NCBI GenBank assembly: GCA_934378195.1
Contig: CAKRPO010000002.1
Location: 54,901 to 118,900 of the forward strand
Length of the DNA: 64,000 nucleotides
Direction: 5' to 3'
DNA from: an uncultured Blautia sp.
GTDB lineage: Bacteria; Bacillota; Clostridia; Lachnospirales; Lachnospiraceae
This document shows positions 54,355 to 62,917 of the stretch, piece by piece. The notes below the pieces were generated by a model, which saw only the letters and a program-made list of their open reading frames with translations, had not been told where the DNA came from and ran no database searches. How positions within the stretch are numbered: the first letter of the stretch is position 1; every line of letters starts with the position of its first letter. The position numbers and the translations under genes were made by a program.

Positions 54355-55692
54355 CTATCTGTTTCCTTCCATTACATTCGTCTTTCCGTCCCACTTGTTC
54401 TCACAGACCATAAATTTACCGGATGCCTGAATCGGAATCTGATCCACATAAGTCACCCGGATTTTTGCATCGTCTCCAAGATAGTGACGATATGCAGCAA
54501 GTAATTCTGCCTCATCCAGTTTGCTCCGGTCAGCATTGACCAGCAGCTCATAATCATTTGCGCCCCACTGAATGCATTTGGCCTGATAAACACTTCCTTC
54601 AAATTTGAGAAGGGTGTTCATAAATACATGGATCGACAGTGGTTCACCTTTGGTGTTGTACATGAGGGAACCTCTGCGACCATAGATTTCCACATATTTC
54701 GCATGCACGCGGCCGTTATTATCACGCTCAATTCGCATTTTACCGGTATCACCGGTATCATAACGAATCATCGGAAATGTCTTATTATAATAATCAGTCA
54801 CTACAATTCTGCCAAGCTCACCCGGTTCTGCCGGTTCATCTGAATCAAGCTTGAGGATCTCCGGATAGAAATTATAAAGATCGATCGTATATTCCGGATC
54901 CTCGCCGAGCTGGATTGCGATAAAACCATTTTCATTGTTTCCATAAGAACGCACCGGAGAGAAACCAAAGATTTCTTTTGTCAGGTCATACGTTTCCTGT
55001 GGAAGTGCCTCTCCCATGGAGAACACCATTTCCACAGACCATTTATGGATATCCCGTCCTGTTCTTCTGATATACTGCGTCAGTGCCGTCAGTGCACTGG
55101 AATATGTGACCAGAACCTGAATCTTCTTTTTCTCAATATCATGGCAGATCTTTTCCAGAGAATCATCGCCCATGTTGGAGATATCCACCATGATCAGATT
55201 ATTTTTGAAAGATTTCCACTTACTGATCGTATTTTTTCCTTTTATCCACGCGCGGAACTCTCCGCGCTTCATTCCCATACGGAATCCATTCAATTCCATA
55301 CAGGAAATAAAATTCATATTGACACGGTTCATTTTATCTCCATCGCAGAGTACCGTAAACGGAGTACCCGTAGAACCACTTGTGCTGAGCCGGTAAAGAT
55401 TTCCCTGTTCCTGGCTGTTGTCCACCAGTACCTGATCATAATGATCGATAAAATCCCCTTTTGTCATGACCGGAAAATCCTGAAGCTTCTCCCACTCCGG
55501 ATGTTCTTTATAATATGGAGAGTGCTGCTTTGCATAATCCAGAAGCATCCGGACCCGTCTGTCCATATATTCTTCCGTCACACCCTCAACGATCTCATGT
55601 TTATTGACCTCTTTTAATTTGGCCAGTCTGCCGCCTTTTGCAGCGTCAAGCATATTAAAGACTGTCCTTCTTAAAACTTCACCTGTCTGCAT
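54355..55692 (-). CDS. PaaK/CapK-like adenylate-forming ligase, copy A
   Basis: A 445-residue member of the phenylacetate-CoA ligase/CapK family: the AMP-binding P-loop reads RLSTSGSTGTPF, and the later motifs PGELGRIVVTD and MIRYDTGDTG are present. Such genes are common in capsule and O-antigen clusters, where their acid substrate is usually unknown. It overlaps the flippase gene by 14 bp. It is paralogous to the copy at 56918-58246 on the other side of the flippase, sharing DSDEPAEPGELGRIV and overall length. Confidence 0.87.
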   Translation of the reverse strand: MQTGEVLRRTVFNMLDAAKGGRLAKLKEVNKHEIVEGVTEEYMDRRVRMLLDYAKQHSPYYKEHPEWEKLQDFPVMTKGDFIDHYDQVLVDNSQEQGNLYRLSTSGSTGTPFTVLCDGDKMNRVNMNFISCMELNGFRMGMKRGEFRAWIKGKNTISKWKSFKNNLIMVDISNMGDDSLEKICHDIEKKKIQVLVTYSSALTALTQYIRRTGRDIHKWSVEMVFSMGEALPQETYDLTKEIFGFSPVRSYGNNENGFIAIQLGEDPEYTIDLYNFYPEILKLDSDEPAEPGELGRIVVTDYYNKTFPMIRYDTGDTGKMRIERDNNGRVHAKYVEIYGRRGSLMYNTKGEPLSIHVFMNTLLKFEGSVYQAKCIQWGANDYELLVNADRSKLDEAELLAAYRHYLGDDAKIRVTYVDQIPIQASGKFMVCENKWDGKTNVMEGNR

Positions 55693-56899
55693 TCCTGTCT
55701 CCTTTTTCCTTTCCTGCTTTTACAAGCCCGAGAATGATCACTGCCGCCACACGAAGTACATTCGCTCCAAGAGACGCGCAGGCAAATCCCATCATTCCAT
55801 ATGAACGTGCCGCCAGTACCGACGCCACGAGCAAAATAGCAAAATGTACAAGCTGGATCCACAACTGCCAACGTTCGTCCGTAAATGTCAAAACCAGTAT
55901 AAATAAAAATGCTGAAAACAATCCAAGGATCTGCGCAAGATTTACAACAGTTACGATTCCTTTTACCGCATCATAAAGATTTCTGTAAAACAGCCACACA
56001 AAGAGCGGTGTTCCGATCTGGCATGCCACAAAAAACACCAGACTCACACCACCGCCTGCAAGTACTGCCTTACCAAACTGCGCCTTCGTCAGTCGTTCTT
56101 TTCTCTTTGTAAGATACGAGATGACAATCGTATTGATCGGTGCGATCAGAAGTACCAGCGTCTTGCCGATCAGTGAAACCACGTAATACTGCGTGACCTG
56201 TTCATTTCCCAGAATCTGCTTGATCACCAGACGGTCCATATTCATGGTCGTATTAGTGATCAGATAGGATAATGTAAGGAAAAATCCTCTGCTCAGTGCA
56301 GTCGTAAAAAATTCACTTCTGCTAAAGAAACGATGAAAAATCTTTCCTGTCATCCCCACAAAGATCAATGCTGCCGCTTCTCCGATCAGATAGATCCACA
56401 CCCACTGCCCGGTCAGACGGTATACACAGAATCCTGCCAGGTAACCAGTTCCAATAAGCAGATAATAAATAAAATATCTTCTATAATTCAGGTTCAGACG
56501 ATATTCTACATCACCATAATAGCGAAATACAGTAAGCATAAACATCAGGAGCACACCGACTGCCATCCATGGACTTTCGAGACTGTTTCGCGACATAAAG
56601 AGCGCTGCTGCACTTCCGATTCCTCCAAATCCCAGAAGAACCCAGTCGTAATCTCCGTTTGTCACTGCATAATCCCGTCCAACGACCAGACGGCTGTTAT
56701 TTAACGCCTGCCCGACTGATGGACAGATGATTGCGACAAGCCCGGTAATATACAGAAGTCCACCAAGCTGTTCAGCCCCCATGACTCTGTTCAGAAGAGG
56801 TGTGATCACAAGCTGGAGTACTGCATTCATAAAAAGCAGGCCGCCCATTGTATACAACGTATTTACGGCGATGCCTTTTTTCTGTTCTTTTCCTTCCAA
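55679..56899 (-). CDS. polysaccharide flippase (Wzx/MATE-like)
   Basis: A 406-residue protein with about 12 hydrophobic segments, starting near NTLYTMGGLLFMNAVLQLVI, as in the PST/Wzx branch of the MOP superfamily. It would flip lipid-linked glycan units across the membrane. Its TTG start has GGGAGG 7 bases upstream. It sits between two PaaK/CapK-like ligases, and the three genes are very tightly packed. The repeat unit it moves is unknown. Confidence 0.85.
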   Translation of the reverse strand: MEGKEQKKGIAVNTLYTMGGLLFMNAVLQLVITPLLNRVMGAEQLGGLLYITGLVAIICPSVGQALNNSRLVVGRDYAVTNGDYDWVLLGFGGIGSAAALFMSRNSLESPWMAVGVLLMFMLTVFRYYGDVEYRLNLNYRRYFIYYLLIGTGYLAGFCVYRLTGQWVWIYLIGEAAALIFVGMTGKIFHRFFSRSEFFTTALSRGFFLTLSYLITNTTMNMDRLVIKQILGNEQVTQYYVVSLIGKTLVLLIAPINTIVISYLTKRKERLTKAQFGKAVLAGGGVSLVFFVACQIGTPLFVWLFYRNLYDAVKGIVTVVNLAQILGLFSAFLFILVLTFTDERWQLWIQLVHFAILLVASVLAARSYGMMGFACASLGANVLRVAAVIILGLVKAGKEKGDRNADR

Positions 56900-56917
56900 T
56901 CTGTTTCCTCCCGCCTG

Positions 56918-58246
56918 TTATCCGCAGAAGCCTTTATGCTGCTGATATTTTTCACATCGGTTTTCGATATATTTACGTTTTCCCGAAGCAAGCACCGGAA
57001 TCTCATCCACAATTTCTACTTTAATCTGTGCTTCTTCGCCCAGGTATGGACGAATTCTTCGAAGAATCTCTTCCTGGTCCATCTGCTCCGGATCACCATT
57101 CAGCCAGATTGTGTAATCTTTTACATCTTCCTGAATAAAGCGGTATTGTTTGACGCCTTGTATATCCCACAAATTATTTGTTATGATATATGGTGTCACA
57201 GCTTTACCGTTGCAGTCGTAGATCAGGTCACTGCGGCGTCCATACAATTCTGAAAGATACAGTTTGAATCGTCCGTTCTTTTCTTTACGTACAGCAACCG
57301 CTGTATCGCCATTATCATAACGAAGAATCGGAAAGGCATAATTGAAAAGATCGGTAATAACAATTCTTCCCAGTTCGCCCGGCTCCGCCGGTTCATCGGA
57401 ATCCATTTTGAGAATTTCATAATAGTATGTTTCTGTATCGATATGATATCCTTCATTTTCTTCATTCTGAAGTCCCATGATACCATTTTCTTCGTTAGAA
57501 TACCATGCACGTACCGGACAGCCAAACTGTTTTTCCAGGGTTCTGCGCACTGGTTCCGGCATGGTCTCTGAAATCGGAATGATTGCTTTTACCGCACATT
57601 TACTGCAGTCTTTTCCGGATTTTCGAATATATTCACTCAATTCGCCCAGTGCAGAAGAATACCCTACAAGACATTTCACCTTTTTCTTTTCGATCACATG
57701 AAACATCTCGGCCAGTGCCTTATCATCCATACGGGAACTGTCCATCATGATCAGATTTTCCTGCAGAAGCTGAAATTTGCTCTTGCGGACATTATTGACC
57801 CACACACGGATAAAAGCTTCCTTCATTCCAATATAATATCCTGCTGCGGCACCAAGGAAGATCCCGCCCGCTGTATTATGACGAATCTTGTCTCTGTTCT
57901 GAATCATACGCAGCGGTGTCCCTGTCGACCCGCTGGTGCACATGACACGATTGTCCGCTGCATTTTTGTATGTAGAAGAAAGAAAACGGTCATACTGCTG
58001 ACGGAATGTATCTTTGTTTACGACCGGAAGTTCTTTCAATGAAATATCTTCCGGATAATCTTTATAAAAATCGGTTGTTTTTACCGCATGCGCGATCAGA
58101 TTCTGAATTCTCTGCTCAGTCTCCTTAATGGAACTTCCCTCTTTCCACGCATAACGGATCTGATCGTAATATTTACGAGTCTGTCCACCACGCAGTCCGT
58201 CCAGGATCCAGAAACCTGCCCAGCGCAGTTTTTCATCTAATATCAT
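56918..58246 (-). CDS. PaaK/CapK-like adenylate-forming ligase, copy B
   Basis: A 442-residue protein of the same family as the gene at 54355-55692. The P-loop reads MCTSGSTGTPL, followed by AWYSNEENGIMG, DSDEPAEPGELGRIVITD and LRYDNGDTA. The two copies are clearly diverged, so they may activate different acids. It begins 1 bp after the end of rfbH in transcription order. The substrate and the acceptor (CoA or a direct hydroxyl acceptor) cannot be read from sequence. Confidence 0.87.
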   Translation of the reverse strand: MILDEKLRWAGFWILDGLRGGQTRKYYDQIRYAWKEGSSIKETEQRIQNLIAHAVKTTDFYKDYPEDISLKELPVVNKDTFRQQYDRFLSSTYKNAADNRVMCTSGSTGTPLRMIQNRDKIRHNTAGGIFLGAAAGYYIGMKEAFIRVWVNNVRKSKFQLLQENLIMMDSSRMDDKALAEMFHVIEKKKVKCLVGYSSALGELSEYIRKSGKDCSKCAVKAIIPISETMPEPVRRTLEKQFGCPVRAWYSNEENGIMGLQNEENEGYHIDTETYYYEILKMDSDEPAEPGELGRIVITDLFNYAFPILRYDNGDTAVAVRKEKNGRFKLYLSELYGRRSDLIYDCNGKAVTPYIITNNLWDIQGVKQYRFIQEDVKDYTIWLNGDPEQMDQEEILRRIRPYLGEEAQIKVEIVDEIPVLASGKRKYIENRCEKYQQHKGFCG

Positions 58247-58247
58247 T

Positions 58248-59594
58248 TTAATTTACTCCGTTCACTGCATCTTTGATCGCATTTGCCATTACTTCGAGCA
58301 TTTCATCTGTCATTCCCGGATAAACACCGATCCAGAAAGTATCTTTCATGATGCGGTCTGTATTTTCCAGTGTGCCAACAACACGGTATCCCTTACCAGT
58401 CTCACGCATCTGGTCGAAGCATGGATGCTTCGTCAGATTTCCGGCAAACAGCATACGTGTCTGTACACCTTTGGATTCAATTTCCTGTACCAGTTTGTTT
58501 CTATCCACACCCTCACGACAGGTGATCAGGAATCCAAACCAGCTCGGTCTGGCATTCTCACATGCCTCCGGCAGGATCAGCTTATCTTCGGTTCCCTTAA
58601 GTGCTTCTCTCAGATAATTGAAGTTGTGGATTCTGCGCTCTACAAAGGATGGAAATTTCTTAAGCTGTGCACAGCCTACTGCCGCCTGCATATCCGTTGC
58701 CTTAAGGTTATAACCAAAGTGTGAATATACATATTTATGATCATATCCGACCGGAAGTTCTCCATACTGACGGTCAAAGCGATGTCCACAGAGATTGTCC
58801 TGTCCCGGTGCACAGATACAGTCTCTTCCCCAGTCTCTGAAAGAACGCGCAATCTTGTTCAGAAGCGGATTATCTGTATAAACAGCACCACCCTCTCCCA
58901 TAGTCATATGATGTGGCGGATAAAAACTGGATGTCCCGATATCACCGATCGTTCCGGTCAGTTTTTCTTCGCCGTCAATCGTATAAACAGAACCTAAGGC
59001 ATCGCAGTTATCCTCGATCAGCCACAGATCATGGCGGTCACAGAATTCTTTGACTGCCTTCAGATCGAATGGATTGCCAAGTGTATGTGCGATCATAACT
59101 GCTTTCGTCTTTGGAGACCATGCCTCTTCCAGAAGAGAAGTATCAATGTTGTATTGCGGAATCGTTACATCCACAAATACCGGCACTGCTCCGTACTGGA
59201 TCACCGGAGATACCGTTGTCGGGAATCCTGCTGCAACCGTGATCACTTCATCTCCCGGAAGGATCTGACGTTCTTTCAGAAGCGGGGAAGTCAGTGTCAT
59301 AAATGCCAGTAGATTGGCAGATGATCCGGAGTTTACCAGGGAACAGTAACGAACACCTAAGTATTTTGCAAAAGCATGCTCAAATTCGTTGGTATAGCGT
59401 CCGGCAGTCAGCCAGAACTCCAGGGAGCTGTCTACCAGATTTACCATTTCTTCTGCATCATATACTCTGGATGCATAGGGAATGCGGTCGCCTTCCTGAT
59501 ACGGTTTCTTCTTATTATGATATTTTTCACAGTAATTTCTTGTCATTTCCAGAATCTGTTCTCTGGCCTGCTGTTCTGTCATTTCTTCAAACAT
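58248..59594 (-). CDS. rfbH: CDP-4-keto-6-deoxy-D-glucose 3-dehydrase (E1)
   Basis: A 448-residue PLP enzyme of the aminotransferase fold. The PLP-lysine position is His, in SFYPPHHMTMGEGG (His228/229), which is the hallmark of the DdhC/RfbH dehydrase rather than a transaminase. A 2Fe-2S cluster is indicated by Cys197, Cys259, Cys261 and Cys269 (CICAPGQDNLC). It removes the 3-hydroxyl of CDP-4-keto-6-deoxyglucose with a partner reductase (DdhD/E3), which is not encoded in this window. It lies between the membrane protein and ligase copy B. Confidence 0.93.
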   Translation of the reverse strand: MFEEMTEQQAREQILEMTRNYCEKYHNKKKPYQEGDRIPYASRVYDAEEMVNLVDSSLEFWLTAGRYTNEFEHAFAKYLGVRYCSLVNSGSSANLLAFMTLTSPLLKERQILPGDEVITVAAGFPTTVSPVIQYGAVPVFVDVTIPQYNIDTSLLEEAWSPKTKAVMIAHTLGNPFDLKAVKEFCDRHDLWLIEDNCDALGSVYTIDGEEKLTGTIGDIGTSSFYPPHHMTMGEGGAVYTDNPLLNKIARSFRDWGRDCICAPGQDNLCGHRFDRQYGELPVGYDHKYVYSHFGYNLKATDMQAAVGCAQLKKFPSFVERRIHNFNYLREALKGTEDKLILPEACENARPSWFGFLITCREGVDRNKLVQEIESKGVQTRMLFAGNLTKHPCFDQMRETGKGYRVVGTLENTDRIMKDTFWIGVYPGMTDEMLEVMANAIKDAVNGVN

Positions 59595-59612
59595 AGTCTT
59601 CTCCTTGTATTC

Positions 59613-61592
59613 TTATTTTTTTATATAGTATTGAAACTCTTCCTTATAAAAAGAAATCGTTTCTTTTAATTCATAGTTTTCTGTAAACCACTGATAGGTT
59701 TCCGGATCATTGCGCTCCCAGATTTCCACAGAAGATCTGCCGGTAAAAGCACCCGGAATTTCTGCATGTTCCAGCTGATCCTGAAGTTCTTTCAGACTGT
59801 CCGGACGTACGAGCATATCACTGAAATCCATGGTAAAGCACTCTGTTCGACGGTTAAGCATACTGCAGATTTCCGGCACATTGATACCAAATGCCGGTGT
59901 ATTCTCCGGCACAACCTTTTCCACCTCACTGACAAATTCTTCAAATTCTTCTATATTATGATAATTTTCTTTGATCTTGCTGTTCTGTGCAAACTGAAGA
60001 ACGGTTCCTGTTGCCATGGCAAGCACAGCTGTCGCACTGATCAGTCCCACGCAGCTTCCGATCACATGGCGGAAAGAAATCTTTTCAAAGGATCTCCACT
60101 CTTTCTTACCGATAAACTCCATCCCACTCTGTCCAAAATATGCCGCGAGAATCACTGCCGGAATCGCAACACAGTCCAGATTATGATACGCCGGTCGATT
60201 AATATAATAAACCAGACAGCCAAGTGACCCTACACTGATCAGAAAAACAAGGTCCTTTTCCCAGCAATGTCTTTTTTCTCTCTGAAACCAGCCAGCCATA
60301 CCGATGGCTGTCCCCGCCAGAAACAGTGTGACCACAGCCATATATGCACTCGGTGCAGTTGGCATGTCCAGATGAAGAACTCCTGTCATATAATTATCTG
60401 AAAGTAGCGGAATCAGGAAATCCTCAAGAAAATTTGCCGGACTGTGCTTCAGCACATTATAAAGATTTACAAAACCATACGAACCAAAGAATGCTCCTGC
60501 CATACCGGCCACATTTACCAGCACTGCCAGAAACAGTTTCTTTATGCGAAATCTTTCTCCGGACAGAAAACGGGAAATATGAAGTCCTGCCCATGCCACT
60601 GTCAGAAGCAGCCCTGTCTCCGTATTCCAGAGTATTGCCGCCATGCAGAGCAGATACCCGACGATCACTGTTCGTATATTGCAACGATTCTTTTTGAGAA
60701 TCCATGCGCCATACAAAAACAGCAACATCGGAAAAATCACTCGATGTGGCCATACCTGCCAGTAAAATCCGCCTCGCATACCGAGGACCGGAAAGGTAAC
60801 TGCAAGTGCTCCAAGGATTCTTAATGCCCGGCTTCTGACCAGCAGTTCCAGGATCAGAAATGCACAGATATGTGCCACCATTCCGATTCCGGCGATCATA
60901 GCAACAAATGCCTTGAAATCACCATGAAACAGTTTCATCGGGATTTTGAAGAAAAGCCCGTAATGTCCGTAAATACTGGTAACATTATGTGTATATGGCA
61001 TTCCCTGATAAATATTGTATACAGAATTAAAATAGGCATGCCCATGATAGGCATCGCTCTGTTCGCCCCTGCCAAAGATATTTGGTGTATACATGCTGTA
61101 AAAAACAAGCACAGCCAATGCTATATAGGTAAACCAGATGATCCACTCTCCCTTTTTTTCAGGAACATAGACATTTTCGCATGCCCAGAAAAATATCGCA
61201 GCCTCTGCCAGAAACAGAAGCGCTATAATCAGTGGATGCTGTGTATGCCATCCATATTTGGAGGCCACAGAGCCAAGCTGTTCTGTCTCGCCTGCCACGC
61301 AGACCGCCCAGAACGGAATCTGCAGAAGCAGAATCAGACAGAATGCACCTTTTTTGATCTTCGTCTGTTCAAGAAAATTCTTCGACTCTCCCTTACTTAA
61401 CGATGTGAGCCCCATTCCCATGGTAAAAAGTACACAAAACAGGATCAGTGACATTCCGTACACAAGAATATTACTGTTTCCCAGACTGGTGATCCGCTCG
61501 TTCAGTCCCGGCAGCATAAAACAGCACAGAAAAAAGCATACTGACAAAGCCCACGCCATAAAAGCGCAGATAACCTCTCTGTTCTTTTTCAT
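59613..61592 (-). CDS. large polytopic membrane protein, GT-C-like
   Basis: A 659-residue protein with about 12-13 membrane helices, then a C-terminal soluble domain of about 120 residues (EEFVSEVEKVVPENTPAFGI onward). The first large loop contains RGEQSDAYHGHAYFNSVYN and SIYGHYGLFF, reminiscent of GT-C glycosyltransferases or of polymerase-like proteins, but no diagnostic DxD motif is certain. Its place in the operon between rfbG and rfbH suggests a role in transfer or assembly of the glycan. Not recognised as a named family. Confidence 0.75.
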   Translation of the reverse strand: MKKNREVICAFMAWALSVCFFLCCFMLPGLNERITSLGNSNILVYGMSLILFCVLFTMGMGLTSLSKGESKNFLEQTKIKKGAFCLILLLQIPFWAVCVAGETEQLGSVASKYGWHTQHPLIIALLFLAEAAIFFWACENVYVPEKKGEWIIWFTYIALAVLVFYSMYTPNIFGRGEQSDAYHGHAYFNSVYNIYQGMPYTHNVTSIYGHYGLFFKIPMKLFHGDFKAFVAMIAGIGMVAHICAFLILELLVRSRALRILGALAVTFPVLGMRGGFYWQVWPHRVIFPMLLFLYGAWILKKNRCNIRTVIVGYLLCMAAILWNTETGLLLTVAWAGLHISRFLSGERFRIKKLFLAVLVNVAGMAGAFFGSYGFVNLYNVLKHSPANFLEDFLIPLLSDNYMTGVLHLDMPTAPSAYMAVVTLFLAGTAIGMAGWFQREKRHCWEKDLVFLISVGSLGCLVYYINRPAYHNLDCVAIPAVILAAYFGQSGMEFIGKKEWRSFEKISFRHVIGSCVGLISATAVLAMATGTVLQFAQNSKIKENYHNIEEFEEFVSEVEKVVPENTPAFGINVPEICSMLNRRTECFTMDFSDMLVRPDSLKELQDQLEHAEIPGAFTGRSSVEIWERNDPETYQWFTENYELKETISFYKEEFQYYIKK

Positions 61593-61610
61593 ATCTTTTC
61601 TGTCCTCACT

Positions 61611-62669
61611 TTATATTCCAAAATATTCTTTTATCTGAAAGTCTGTATATACTTCCATATCGTCACCGTTCAGCCACGCCTGATACCATTTCGCAGTGTT
61701 GGTAACGGCTTCCTCCACCTGCCAGCGCGGTTTCCAGCCAAGCGCGCTGCGTATGCGTGAACAATCCAGTTTCAGGAAATTAGCCTCATGAGGGCCTCCC
61801 TGACTGAGGTTTTCCCATTCAGCCCCCTCGCCCCAGGCATTGCAAAACAGATCTGCCAGTTCGCCTGTTGTAAGACAACTTCTGTCATCTGGTCCGACAT
61901 TATAAGAGTCAGCTTTTGCTGCATCCTCGTACTGTGCCTGTGCAATCAGAAGATACGCTCCCAATGGTTCCAGAACATGCTGATAAGGTCTCGTTGAATG
62001 TGGGTTACGAACTGCAATCTTTTTTCCCTCGGAGACAGCACGAACACAATCCGGAATGATACGATCTGCTGCAAAATCACCACCGCCGATCACATTTCCG
62101 GCACGTGCAGTTGATACCGCAATCTTCTGCTCTTTCAGAAATGATTTCTCATAACTGTGTGTTACAAGTTCCGAGCAGGATTTGCTGTTGGAATACGGGT
62201 CATATCCATCCAGTTCATCGGTTTCACGGTATCCCCATTCCCACTCATTATTTTTGTAAACTTTGTCTGTGGTCACATTCAGAAAAGAACGGACGCTTCC
62301 GCACTGCCTCACAGCTTCCAGAATATTCACCGTGCCCATGACATTCGTTTCGTAGGTATATACCGGATTTTTGTAAGATTCTCTTACGATTGGCTGTGCC
62401 GCAAGATGCAGAACGATCTCCGGCTGCGTTTCTTTAAATACTTCCTTTAACTTATCCAGATCACGAATGTCTCCAATGACTGAACACATCCGCTTCTCAA
62501 GTCCCATAAGAGCAAACAGCGACGGCTCCGTCGGCGCCTTCAGCGCATAACCAGTCACCTCAGCTCCCAGATCCAACAAAATCCGGCAGAGCCACGACCC
62601 CTTAAAACCCGTGTGTCCCGTCACCAGAACCCTCTTCCCTTTATAAAAACTTAGATTGAATTCATTCAT
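61611..62669 (-). CDS. rfbG: CDP-glucose 4,6-dehydratase
   Basis: A 352-residue extended SDR with VLVTGHTGFKGSWL (14-27), TTDKVY and the YSNSK catalytic motif, plus HVLEPLGAYL, matching DdhB/RfbG. It makes CDP-4-keto-6-deoxy-D-glucose, the first committed intermediate for CDP-3,6-dideoxyhexoses. It is the first gene of the glycan operon. The ribosome binding site (AGGAG) is rather far from ATG 62669. The cytidylyltransferase RfbF/DdhA that supplies CDP-glucose is not in this window. Confidence 0.94.
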   Translation of the reverse strand: MNEFNLSFYKGKRVLVTGHTGFKGSWLCRILLDLGAEVTGYALKAPTEPSLFALMGLEKRMCSVIGDIRDLDKLKEVFKETQPEIVLHLAAQPIVRESYKNPVYTYETNVMGTVNILEAVRQCGSVRSFLNVTTDKVYKNNEWEWGYRETDELDGYDPYSNSKSCSELVTHSYEKSFLKEQKIAVSTARAGNVIGGGDFAADRIIPDCVRAVSEGKKIAVRNPHSTRPYQHVLEPLGAYLLIAQAQYEDAAKADSYNVGPDDRSCLTTGELADLFCNAWGEGAEWENLSQGGPHEANFLKLDCSRIRSALGWKPRWQVEEAVTNTAKWYQAWLNGDDMEVYTDFQIKEYFGI

Positions 62670-62743
62670 ATCGATTGATTAAACTCCTATACTTTTACAA
62701 TAAAATTTCCCCATATTCTCCTGCGTGGCCTGAAGGGGGAGTT

Positions 62744-62787
62744 CGAGGGGGAAAGCGGCCTTCGCAACTGTGAGCGCTTCCCCCTCG
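62744..62787 (+). terminator. orphan plus-strand terminator-like hairpin
   Basis: CGAGGGGGAAAGCG and CGCTTCCCCCTCG form a strong stem (one bulged base) followed by CTTCTTTTTTTC on the plus strand. No plus-strand gene lies upstream for many kilobases, so it may be a mobile palindrome or act in the leader of the minus-strand glycan operon. Confidence 0.5.
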
Positions 62788-62835
62788 CTTCTTTTTTTCA
62801 GTATGGCCTTTTCCCAAAAGCCCATAATTAATTTT

Positions 62836-62864
62836 ATTATACTATAAAAGCCGGTGCCCCGCAA
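62836..62864 (-). promoter_or_regulatory. candidate promoter of surface-glycan operon
   Basis: Minus-strand perfect TATAAT (62836-62841) with a weak TTGCGG -35 (62859-62864) at 17 bp. It overlaps the terminator of the TRAP gene. The leader to rfbG would be about 160 nt and includes the orphan hairpin. Confidence 0.5.
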
Positions 62865-62884
62865 TCTGCGAAGCACCAGCTTTT
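62846..62884 (-). terminator. terminator of TRAP substrate-binding protein gene
   Basis: AAAAGC/GCTTTT and GGTGC/GCACC pair with one mismatch to give an 11 bp stem, followed on the minus strand by ATAGTATAAT, about 35-70 bp past the TRAP gene stop. A second AT-only inverted repeat (AAAACTT/AAGTTTT) lies at about 62893-62912. Confidence 0.6.
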
Positions 62885-62917
62885 CAATCTAAAACTTTTA
62901 AAAAAGTTTTCCAAATT

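Noticed and set aside
58250-58275. Further copy of the TTCACTCCGTT-type loop
   Set aside because: ACTCCGTTCAC here is the coding end of rfbH without a flanking inverted repeat.
58248-59594. Sugar aminotransferase
   Set aside because: The PLP-binding Lys is replaced by His and iron-sulfur cysteines are present, which is diagnostic of the 3-dehydrase.
62679-62876. 65-codon minus-strand reading frame before rfbG
   Set aside because: It spans the promoter, the orphan hairpin and part of the TRAP terminator, so it is not a plausible gene.
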